The position numbers were made by a program, and so were the translations under genes. A stretch of 12,594 nt of DNA, from contig JABWAY010000101.1 of assembly GCA_013360825.1 (NCBI GenBank), forward strand, positions 1 through 12,594, read 5' to 3'. Position 1 is the first letter of the stretch; the number at the start of each line of letters is the position of its first letter. Below are positions 6,379-12,594 of the stretch, one piece after another. Source of the DNA: Candidatus Brocadiia bacterium. Its GTDB lineage: Bacteria > Planctomycetota > MHYJ01 > WSZJ01. The notes beneath the pieces were generated by a model. The model did not search any database and was not told the origin of the DNA. It saw nothing but the letters and a program-made list of their open reading frames with translations.

Positions 6379-6437
6379 GGACCGGGCTCCGCCACCCCGC
6401 TCGCCGGGCCGGGAGGGTCCGCGCCCGACGGGCCCGT

Positions 6438-7277
6438 TCAGCGCGCGGCGGCCCGCGTATCCAGCCAGTCCCGGAGGCCATCCCCGAGCAGGTTGAATCC
6501 CAGGATCGCGAGGGATGCCGCGACGCCGGGCGCCAGGACGACCCAGGGGTGCGAAAGCACGTACTCCCGCGCGGAGGCCAGCATCGTCCCCCACTCCGGT
6601 GCATCCTTCTCGACGCCGAGGCCGACAAACCCGAGCCCCGCGGCCTCCAGGATCGCGGTTCCGATCCCGAGCGTGGCGAGAACGATGATCGGCCCCGCGA
6701 TGTTGGGAAGGATGTGCCTCAGGACCACGCGGAGGCGCGAAGCGCCGAGGGCCCGCGCCGACAGGACGTAGTCCAGGGAGCGGACCTGCAGGACCGAGGC
6801 GCGGACCTGCCGGGCGTAGACCGGGACGTTCACGGCAGCGACCGCGAGCATCAGGTTCGTCAGGGACGGGCCGAGCACCGCCATGATCGCCAGCGCGAGG
6901 AGGATCCCGGGAAACGCGAGCAGGACGTCGACGCAGCGCATGAGAACCAGGTCCACAACGCCCCCGCACTCCCCCGCCGCGAGACCGAGCGGGACGCCGA
7001 CGGCCAGCGCCGCCCCGACGCTCAGCAGCCCGATCAGCAGGGACAGGCGCGAACCATGCAGCACCCTCGAGAGCACATCCCGTCCCAGTTCGTCCGTTCC
7101 CAGCCAGTGCCCCGCCGCCGGCGGCTTGAGCCGCTTCGTCTGGTCAATCTCGCGCGGCTCGCGGGGCGCGAGCCCCGCGAACACCGCGGCGCCCAGATAG
7201 AGAAGCACGAGCAGCGCCCCGGCCCGCGCCGTCCGGCTCGACCACAGCCTCAGGAGGGACCTGCGCCACTCAGGCAT
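6438..7277 (-). CDS. Peptide/nickel-type ABC transporter permease, DppC/OppC-like
   Basis: A 279-residue inner-membrane permease. The N-terminal OppC-type segment has one membrane helix (about 18-38) and the signature G-H-W-L-G-T-D-E-L-G-R-D-V-L-S-R, which directly precedes the core domain in DppC/OppC proteins. The core contains about five more hydrophobic segments and the ATPase-coupling (EAA) loop S-A-R-A-L-G-A-S-R-L-R-V-V-L-R-H. The C-terminus L-L-G-D-G-L-R-D-W-L-D is typical of the family. The ATG at 7277 was chosen because GAGGA lies 6 bases upstream; an in-frame TTG two codons earlier (7283) would be too close to that site. It overlaps the end of the DppB-like gene by 8 bp. It forms the translocation pore with that protein. 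Substrate (peptides, nickel or other) is not decidable. No ATPase gene follows. Confidence 0.92.
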   Translation of the reverse strand: MPEWRRSLLRLWSSRTARAGALLVLLYLGAAVFAGLAPREPREIDQTKRLKPPAAGHWLGTDELGRDVLSRVLHGSRLSLLIGLLSVGAALAVGVPLGLAAGECGGVVDLVLMRCVDVLLAFPGILLALAIMAVLGPSLTNLMLAVAAVNVPVYARQVRASVLQVRSLDYVLSARALGASRLRVVLRHILPNIAGPIIVLATLGIGTAILEAAGLGFVGLGVEKDAPEWGTMLASAREYVLSHPWVVLAPGVAASLAILGFNLLGDGLRDWLDTRAAAR

Positions 7278-8268
7278 GCGCAATCCTCGGGTCGATCCGC
7301 GTGTACAGCAGGTCCACCGCCAGGTTCACCGCCACGAAGGTCGCCGCGATCACCAGGATCGCCCCCTGGATCCCCACGAAATTCTGCTCGGAAATCGCCC
7401 TGACCAGGTACTGCCCCACCCCGGGCCACGCGAACACGCTCTCCGTCAGCACCGCCCCCCCGAGAAGCGTCCCGTACTGGAGACCCAGCGTCGTCACGAT
7501 CGGCACCAGCGCGTTCCGGAGCGCATGCTTCAGCACCACCGTCCTCGACGGCAGCCCCTTCGCCCGCGCCGTGCGGATGTAGTCGCTCGTCAGCGTTTCG
7601 AGCATCGACGCCCGCGTCAGCCGCGCGATGACCGCCATCGGGATCGTGGCGAGCGCGCAGGCGGGCAGGAGGAGGTGCCGCAGGTGCTCCGCCGCGATGC
7701 CGGGTTTCCCGGCGAGAAGCGCATCGATGAGGACCATTCCCGTCCGCGACGGCTCGAATTCGACGTCGAGCGGGAGCATCCCGCCGCCGGGCAGGCGCCC
7801 CTGGAACGCGACCAGGAGGACCATTCCCAGGAAGAAGACCGGGACACTGACCCCGACCAGCGAGACCGTCATCACGGCCAGGTCGAGCAGCGAGCCGGGC
7901 CGGAGCGAAGCGAGGATTCCCAGCCCGATCCCGCAGATCGCGGCGATCAGGAGCGCAGCCGTCGCGAGCTCCACGGTTGCCGGCACGGCCTGACGGAGCT
8001 CCTCGGCGACCGGCACCCGCGTCTTGTACGACCTCCCGAGGTCGCCCCGCGCCACGCCGCCCAGCCAGCTTCCGTACTGGACCAGGACCGGACGGTTGAA
8101 GCCGTACTCCTCCCGGATCCGCTCCAGCGTGGCCCGGGGCGCCTTCTCCCCCGCGATCGCGACCGCCGGATCCCCTCCCGCGTGCGCCATCGCGAAGACC
8201 AGCAGCGTCACGCCGAACAGCGTCGGCACCGCCATCAGCACACGGCGCGCGATCAGTGTCCCCGTCAT
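7270..8268 (-). CDS. Peptide/nickel-type ABC transporter permease, DppB/OppB-like
   Basis: A 332-residue inner-membrane protein. A first helix (about 8-30) is followed by the family's N-terminal periplasmic region, which includes Y-G-F-N-R-P-V-L-V-Q-Y and G-D-L-G-R-S. Five further hydrophobic segments follow. The EAA coupling loop is T-A-R-A-K-G-L-P-S-R-T-V-V-L-K-H-A-L-R-N-A-L, and the end D-P-R-I is typical of DppB. It pairs with the DppC-like permease encoded next. Its ATG overlaps the stop of the solute-binding lipoprotein gene (ATGA), and its own stop overlaps the next start, indicating one polycistronic, translationally coupled unit. Confidence 0.93.
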   Translation of the reverse strand: MTGTLIARRVLMAVPTLFGVTLLVFAMAHAGGDPAVAIAGEKAPRATLERIREEYGFNRPVLVQYGSWLGGVARGDLGRSYKTRVPVAEELRQAVPATVELATAALLIAAICGIGLGILASLRPGSLLDLAVMTVSLVGVSVPVFFLGMVLLVAFQGRLPGGGMLPLDVEFEPSRTGMVLIDALLAGKPGIAAEHLRHLLLPACALATIPMAVIARLTRASMLETLTSDYIRTARAKGLPSRTVVLKHALRNALVPIVTTLGLQYGTLLGGAVLTESVFAWPGVGQYLVRAISEQNFVGIQGAILVIAATFVAVNLAVDLLYTRIDPRIAHA

Positions 8269-9827
8269 TTCTTCAGCGACACGCCCTTCAGGCGCACCAG
8301 CCCCATCGGATGCAGCACATACCCCTCCACGTTCGCCCGCACGGCCGCGACGTTCGGCATGTACACAAGCGGGAGGATCGGCGCGTCCTCGAAAATCCTC
8401 TCCTGCGCCCGGCGGTACAGCTCGGCACGCTTCTCCGGCGCCGTCTCCCGCTGGGCCCGCGACACCAGGTCGTCGAACTCCGCCGACCGGTAGCGGGCGT
8501 GGTTCTGGTCGGGGATCGCGGAAGAATGAAACAGCGTAAACAGGAAGTTGTCCGGGTCGCCGTTGTCCGTGATCCAGCCGATCAGCGCGATGTCATGCTT
8601 CCCTTCCTTCAGCTCCCCGACATACAGCCCGCCTTCCCACGGAGGACTCAGGAGGCGCGGTTTCAGCCCCGCCGCCTCCAGGCGCTGCTTCACCACCGCG
8701 CCGACGTTCGCCGGATTCGGCACGTAGCCGCGCGGATTCGGCATGACGTACAGATCGAGCTCCTTTCCCGCAACCCCGAGATCCGCCAGCGCCTTCTTCG
8801 CCCCGGCGGGATCGTACGGCCGGTCCTGGATCGAGCCGTTCCACCCCCAGATGGTCGGGGGAAGCGGGTTGACCGCGGGGGTCCCGGCGCCGCTGTAGGC
8901 GAGCGCGATGATCTCCTTCTTGTCGAGCGCGGAGGCGACGGCCCGGCGGACTTCCGGGCGGTTCCACGGTTCGCGCTCGGTGTTGAAGGCGAGATAGGAG
9001 AAGTTCATGCCGGGCTCCAGCAGCAGCCGGAGCGACGCCTCGGCGCGGACGCCGTCGAATTCCGACGGCGAGACCCCGTCGATGATGTGCAGCTCCCCCG
9101 CCTTGAGCCGCTGCAGCCGCACGCTGTTCTCCGGAATGACCGCGAAAATCACCTTCGCGGCCTTCGGAGCCCCGCCCCAGTGCCCCGCGTTCGCCTCCAG
9201 GACGATCTTCTGGTTCGGCGCCCAGCTCCCGAACCGGAACGGACCGGTCCCGACCGGGTGCCGGCCGTAATCCGACTTCCACTGACCCACCGCCGCGGGG
9301 CTCGAGATCGACGCCGGAAACATCGCGAGATTCGCCAGGAAGGCCGCGTTCGGAGCCTTGAGCGTGAACACCACCGCCGCGCCTCTCGCCTCGCAGCCCT
9401 CGATCCCCTCGTAGAGGAACCCGTACGGCGGCTCCCCCATCCCGTGCCGGTCGGGGGACTTCGAATCGAGCAGCCGGCGGAAATTCCAGGCGATCGCCGC
9501 CGCGTCGCAGGCCGTCCCGTCGTGGAACTGCACCCCCGGACGGATCGCGAACTCCCACGACAGCCCGTCCGCCGACGCCGTCCACGACGTCGCCAGCGCC
9601 GGTTCCACCCGCGTCGTCCCCGCCTCGAACGCCACCAGCGTGTCGAATATCTGCGACACCACGTTCACGCTCTCCCCGTCCTCGATCGCCTGCGGGTCCA
9701 GACTCTTCGAGTCCGCCCCGCGCCCGTAAACGATCGTGCCGGTCTCGACGGAAGGGTCCGATTTTCCGCACCCCGCCGCACAGACCGCCGCCAGGAGACC
9801 CAGGACCGCCGTTCGCATCCGCTTCAT
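8265..9827 (-). CDS. Extracellular solute-binding lipoprotein, family 5 (DppA/OppA-like)
   Basis: A 520-residue binding protein of the SBP_bac_5 family that captures oligopeptides or related ligands for the two permeases encoded directly downstream. The signal peptide has a basic start (MKRMR), a hydrophobic core and the lipobox C-A-A-G-C with Cys20 lipidated. Family landmarks are L-D-P-Q (about 43-46), F-D-T-L-V-A, P-A-L-A-T-S-W, L-R-P-type 'I-R-P-G-V-Q-F-H-D-G', G-T-G-P-F-R-F, and 'F-N-T-E-R-E-P-W-N-R-P-E-V-R-R-A-V' before the second lobe. Length is normal. The start overlaps the der stop by ATGA, with a CGAGGG ribosome binding site 8 bases upstream inside der. The ligand cannot be predicted. 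Confidence 0.94.
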   Translation of the reverse strand: MKRMRTAVLGLLAAVCAAGCGKSDPSVETGTIVYGRGADSKSLDPQAIEDGESVNVVSQIFDTLVAFEAGTTRVEPALATSWTASADGLSWEFAIRPGVQFHDGTACDAAAIAWNFRRLLDSKSPDRHGMGEPPYGFLYEGIEGCEARGAAVVFTLKAPNAAFLANLAMFPASISSPAAVGQWKSDYGRHPVGTGPFRFGSWAPNQKIVLEANAGHWGGAPKAAKVIFAVIPENSVRLQRLKAGELHIIDGVSPSEFDGVRAEASLRLLLEPGMNFSYLAFNTEREPWNRPEVRRAVASALDKKEIIALAYSGAGTPAVNPLPPTIWGWNGSIQDRPYDPAGAKKALADLGVAGKELDLYVMPNPRGYVPNPANVGAVVKQRLEAAGLKPRLLSPPWEGGLYVGELKEGKHDIALIGWITDNGDPDNFLFTLFHSSAIPDQNHARYRSAEFDDLVSRAQRETAPEKRAELYRRAQERIFEDAPILPLVYMPNVAAVRANVEGYVLHPMGLVRLKGVSLKK

Positions 9828-11167
9828 TTCGGAGCCCTCGAATCCTTCCTCCGCCGCGCCTCGAACACCACCCGCAGCGGCACCTCCGCCAGAGGCAGGT
9901 TCTCCCTCAGCCGGTTCACCACGTACCGGCGGTACTCCTCAGCAAACCATTCCGGACGGTTGACCACCAGCACGAACGTCGGCGGGTAGACGTGCGACTG
10001 CTTCGCAAAATAAATCTTCGGAAGCTTGGACCGCGCCGCCGGGGCGTGCCGCTGCACGGCCGTCTCGATGATCTTGTTCAGGAAGCTCGTCGGGACGCGC
10101 GTCCCCGCCTGCTTGTGCAGCTCCCAGGCCATGTCGAGCAGTTCGCGCAGGTTGAACCGCTTCAGCGCCGACGTGCAGACGATCGGCGCGAAGGTGAGCC
10201 CCGGGAGCACGTCGTCGTAGTACTCCCGGTACTCCTCCGGCTCCTTCCGCGCCGCCGTCGCCAGGTCCCATTTGTTCAGGACCAGGATCACCGGCTTCCC
10301 CGCGTCGATGATCGCCTCCGCGACCTTCTTGTCCACGATGGAGGCGGACTCGGAGGCATCGACCAGGAAGAACACGACGTCGCACCGGCGCAGGGCGCGC
10401 TCGGTCCGGACCCGGCCGAAATGATCGATCGGGTCCTCCATCCGCTTCCGGCGCAGCCCCGCCGTGTCGATCAGGGTGACGCGGCGTCCGTCGATATCCA
10501 TGCGGACGTCGACGGAGTCGCGGGTCGTGCCCGGCGTGTCGGTGACGATCACGCGCGGTTCGCCCGCGAACGCGTTGACCATCGTGGATTTCCCGGTGTT
10601 GCGGCGGCCGATGATCGCGACGCGGAGGCCGACGCCTTCTTCCTCCTCCTCCCCCGTGCAGCGCTTTTCCGGCGGCAGGGCGGCCTGCACCGCCTCGGCG
10701 AGATCGTCGAGTCCGCGGCGGGTGCGGGCGCTCGTCACCTGCGGCTGCCCGAACCCGAGGGCGAAGAACTCGGCCTCCTGCGACTGCGTGCGCTCCGCGT
10801 CGGCCTTGTTGGCGACGACGAGCACGGGGACCTTCGCGCGGCGGAGGCGCTCGGCGATCTTCCTGTCGGGCGCCGTCAGGCCGTCCCGGATGTCCACGAC
10901 GAACAGAATCAGGTCCGCGTATTCGAGGGCCAGCTTGACCTGGGCCTGCGCCTGCTTCATCACCTCGTCGTCCGGCTCATCGACGATGCCGGCGGTGTCC
11001 ATGGCCTCGAAGAGGACGTTTTCACGGCGGACGAGGGCGGTGACGCGGTCCACGGTCGTCCCGGGTTTCGGCGCTTCGATCGAGACGCGGCGCCGCACGA
11101 GGGCGTTGAGGAGGGTGCTCTTGCCGACATTGGGGCGGCCGACGATGGCGACGAGGGGGAGGCGCAT
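9824..11167 (-). CDS. der: Ribosome-assembly GTPase Der (EngA), double GTPase
   Basis: A 447-residue essential GTPase that acts in maturation of the 50S ribosomal subunit. Two GTPase domains in tandem are followed by a KH-like RNA-binding domain. Domain 1: P-loop GRPNVGKS (10-17), DTAG (57-60), NKAD (120-123), TSA (145-147). An acidic linker (173-177) follows. Domain 2: P-loop GRRNTGKS (187-194), T-P-G-T-T-R-D (211-217), DTAG (234-237), NKWD (298-301), TSA (332-334). The KH domain is about 358-447 and includes P-P-T-F-V-L-V-V-N. The second P-loop departs from the usual GRPNVGKS but keeps the GxxxxGKS frame. The start is the ATG just before the first GTPase motif; the open frame upstream to 11260 has no homology and lies in the promoter region. 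It is first gene of the operon with the transporter genes. No obvious ribosome binding site was seen. Confidence 0.97.
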   Translation of the reverse strand: MRLPLVAIVGRPNVGKSTLLNALVRRRVSIEAPKPGTTVDRVTALVRRENVLFEAMDTAGIVDEPDDEVMKQAQAQVKLALEYADLILFVVDIRDGLTAPDRKIAERLRRAKVPVLVVANKADAERTQSQEAEFFALGFGQPQVTSARTRRGLDDLAEAVQAALPPEKRCTGEEEEEGVGLRVAIIGRRNTGKSTMVNAFAGEPRVIVTDTPGTTRDSVDVRMDIDGRRVTLIDTAGLRRKRMEDPIDHFGRVRTERALRRCDVVFFLVDASESASIVDKKVAEAIIDAGKPVILVLNKWDLATAARKEPEEYREYYDDVLPGLTFAPIVCTSALKRFNLRELLDMAWELHKQAGTRVPTSFLNKIIETAVQRHAPAARSKLPKIYFAKQSHVYPPTFVLVVNRPEWFAEEYRRYVVNRLRENLPLAEVPLRVVFEARRRKDSRAPK

Positions 11168-11254
11168 GGGTAGTTGTTGAAGCCGCGCGGGGGGTCCGGG
11201 TGTATGGAGAACGGGGGCCCGCGGGGTCCGACAGTGTCCCCGGGCGCGTAGCCG

Positions 11255-11282
11255 TTGCAAGTACTTTCCGTATCCCTATAAT
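11255..11282 (+). promoter_or_regulatory. Near-consensus sigma70 promoter of the second kinase gene
   Basis: TTGCAA (11255-11260), a 16-base spacer and a perfect TATAAT (11277-11282) lie upstream of the kinase ATG at 11339. Initiation is expected near 11289, giving a leader of about 50 bases. The -10 box is the best in the window and stands out in otherwise GC-rich sequence. Confidence 0.75.
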
Positions 11283-11305
11283 GGAAAAGAGCTTGCGGTT
11301 CGCAA
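11278..11305 (-). promoter_or_regulatory. der: Possible divergent promoter for the der operon
   Basis: On the minus strand, TTGCGA (11305-11300), 16 bases and CATTAT (11283-11278) each match the consensus at four of six positions. The -10 box would share bases with the kinase promoter's TATAAT on the other strand. Initiation would fall near 11271, about 105 bases before der. This is weaker than the plus-strand promoter, and other sites are possible. Confidence 0.3.
11293..11305 (+). repeat. Short perfect inverted repeat in the kinase leader
   Basis: TTGCG and CGCAA flank a 3-base centre, just downstream of the predicted start of the kinase transcript and overlapping the possible der -35 box. 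It could be an operator half-site pair or a small hairpin. At 5 bp per arm, chance is a real alternative. Confidence 0.25.
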
Positions 11306-11338
11306 CCCGGAGGCAGGTCGCGGGTTCCAACTGCACCC

Positions 11339-12594
11339 ATGCGCATGCCGACAGAACCCGCCGCCAGCCCCGCTTCCCCGGAATCCCCCGGCGCCTACCT
11401 CTATTGCCGCCCGTGCGGCAGCAAGGTGCGCGCCGTCGGATGGCGCCCCGGAATGCCCGCGCGCTGCCGGAAATGCGGCGGCGAACTGCTCCCCGCCGGC
11501 GATGCCACCGTCACCCTCCAGGCCGCAGACCCCCTGGTCGGCCAGACCCTGGGCGGCGTCCGGATCGAGTCCCGCATCGGCGCGGGCGGCATGGGATCGG
11601 TCTACAAGGGATCCCATCTGGCGCTGGACAAGACCGTCGCACTCAAGATTCTCCCCCCGGAAATGATGCGCCAGAAGACCGCCCTGGAACGCTTCCAGCG
11701 CGAAGCCCGGGCCGCCGCACGGCTGGAACACCCGAACATCGTGCAGGTGCTGAACGTCGGCCACGACGGAGGTTGCCACTTCATCGTCATGCAGTACATC
11801 CCCGGGGAATCGCTGGCCAGGATGGTGCAGCGCCGCGGGGCGATTCCGTGGCGCGAGGCGCTTGCGCTCGTCCGGGATGCGGCGCGCGGGCTGGAGCGCG
11901 CGCACCAGCAGGGAGTGATTCACCGCGACATCAAGCCGGACAACATCCTGGTCCCGCCGGACGGTCCCGCGAAGGTCGCGGATTTCGGCCTTGCCCGGAC
12001 GCTGGACTCGAACCTGAGTCTCTCGCAGACGGGCCAGATCATGGGAACGCCGGACTACATGTCGCCGGAGCAGGCGCAGGGAATGAAGACGGACGGGAGA
12101 AGCGACATCTATTCCCTCGGGGCGACGTTTTATTTTCTGCTCACGGCCCGCCGCCCGTTTACGGCCGAGACGCCCATCGCGGTGATCATGAAGCACGTCG
12201 GACAGCCGCCGGAACCGGTGCGGGAGGTCAACCCGGGGGTCCCGGAGTCGGTTGCGAACATCGTGCACAAGATGCTCGCGAAGAACCCGGAGGATCGATT
12301 TGCCGGATGCGGGCCGCTGATCGCCGCGCTGAACGAAGCGGAGTCCGGGGGCACACCGGTCCTCGCGACCGATCTGCCCCGGTCCCGGCCGGTGGACGCG
12401 GGAAGCTCCGGCCCGTCGCAGATCGTGCTGGAGGCGGGAACGTCTTCCGTCAGCGCCTTCTTTCTCGCGGGCGCCGGCGTCGCGGCAGTCGTCCTCCTCG
12501 CGGTGATCGTGATCGCGATGGTCCGCGCCCGGAATGCGCCGGCCCCCGCGCAGAAGCCGCCGCCGGGGCACGCCGGGAATCCGCCGCCCGCCCC
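11339..12594 (+). CDS. Zinc-ribbon Ser/Thr protein kinase with membrane anchor (3' end outside window)
   Basis: The frame stays open to the window end (418 codons visible). Residues 23-46 hold two CxxC pairs (Cys23/Cys26 and Cys43/Cys46), a small zinc ribbon with YCRPCG and CRKCGG. The kinase domain spans about 72-335: Gly-rich loop GAGGMGSVY (81-89), Lys103 in ALK, Glu122 in helix C, HRDIKPDN (195-202), DFG 215-217, SPE (242-244). All catalytic residues are intact. After a Ser/Pro/Gly-rich linker, one membrane helix (about 373-395) is followed by R-A-R and a Pro-rich start of a probable extracytoplasmic region cut off by the window. This is the PknB-like layout with an added N-terminal zinc ribbon, as often seen in planctomycetes and myxobacteria. 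The ATG at 11339 is preferred; an ATG two codons later (11345) is possible, and neither has a good ribosome binding site. It is divergent from der. Confidence 0.93.
   Translation, partial: MRMPTEPAASPASPESPGAYLYCRPCGSKVRAVGWRPGMPARCRKCGGELLPAGDATVTLQAADPLVGQTLGGVRIESRIGAGGMGSVYKGSHLALDKTVALKILPPEMMRQKTALERFQREARAAARLEHPNIVQVLNVGHDGGCHFIVMQYIPGESLARMVQRRGAIPWREALALVRDAARGLERAHQQGVIHRDIKPDNILVPPDGPAKVADFGLARTLDSNLSLSQTGQIMGTPDYMSPEQAQGMKTDGRSDIYSLGATFYFLLTARRPFTAETPIAVIMKHVGQPPEPVREVNPGVPESVANIVHKMLAKNPEDRFAGCGPLIAALNEAESGGTPVLATDLPRSRPVDAGSSGPSQIVLEAGTSSVSAFFLAGAGVAAVVLLAVIVIAMVRARNAPAPAQKPPPGHAGNPPPA

Noticed and set aside
6236..6628. N-terminal extension of the TPR/alpha-CTD frame to 6628
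   Set aside because: It would overlap the DppC-like gene and run over a promoter. The ATG at 6235 has a good ribosome binding site.
7276..9989. Long plus-strand frames opposite the permease and binding-protein genes (7276-8493 and 8256-9989)
   Set aside because: Arg/Pro/His-rich antisense frames; the opposite strand encodes complete transporter proteins with correct motifs.
11168..11260. N-terminal extension of der by 31 codons
   Set aside because: Der proteins start just before the first GTPase motif, as with the ATG at 11167. The extension is non-conserved in composition.
11276..12571. A 431-codon minus-strand frame opposite the second kinase
   Set aside because: It is antisense to an intact kinase domain with all catalytic motifs and has no recognisable domain.
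1..12594. CRISPR array, phage, transposon, tRNA or rRNA
   Set aside because: I saw no spaced direct repeats, integrase or transposase motifs, terminal inverted repeats or RNA-gene signatures on either strand.

Overview
The window is GC-rich (roughly two thirds G+C by eye), densely coding, bacterial chromosomal DNA. Several traits together suggest Planctomycetota or a related deep lineage: two unrelated Hanks-type Ser/Thr kinases (one with a cyclic-nucleotide domain, one with a zinc ribbon and a membrane anchor), a neighbouring dockerin and cohesin-like pair, and a TPR protein ending in two RNA-polymerase alpha-CTD modules. This is inference from family distribution. The window holds no rRNA, tRNA or ribosomal protein that could settle the taxonomy. 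Lipoproteins with OM-type sorting residues and an OmpA/MotB-like domain indicate a diderm envelope.

Layout. Plus strand, 1-740: the tail of a dockerin-bearing protein (5' end outside the window) overlaps by ATGA with a small cohesin-like lipoprotein. Plus strand, 796-2169: a soluble kinase with an N-terminal cyclic-nucleotide-binding domain; its TAGAAT -10 box lies so close to the ATG that the transcript may be leaderless. A GC-rich hairpin separates it from the convergent minus-strand block. Minus strand, read from high to low coordinates: (a) an operon of der (ribosome-assembly GTPase), a family-5 solute-binding lipoprotein and two DppB/DppC-type permeases, 11167-6438, all joined by 4-8 bp overlaps; (b) a TPR/dual alpha-CTD protein with its own TTGACA-N17-TACCCT promoter, followed 7 bp later by a type IV prepilin peptidase (6235-3877); (c) an OmpA-family lipoprotein with a strong hairpin after it (3798-3133); (d) a metallophosphoesterase (3021-2287). 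Plus strand again from 11339: a second Ser/Thr kinase with a near-consensus sigma70 promoter, divergent from der and cut by the window end.

How the genes may work together. The peptide-transport genes form a classical uptake unit but lack the two ATPases, which must be encoded elsewhere. Der is coupled to them by position only. The kinases are separate signalling units with different input domains (cyclic nucleotide versus zinc ribbon/extracytoplasmic C-terminus). No mobile element, CRISPR array or phage gene is visible. The most unusual items are the TPR/dual alpha-CTD protein, the PKG-like kinase architecture, and the two-gene dockerin/cohesin pair. No gap between genes exceeds about 200 bp.
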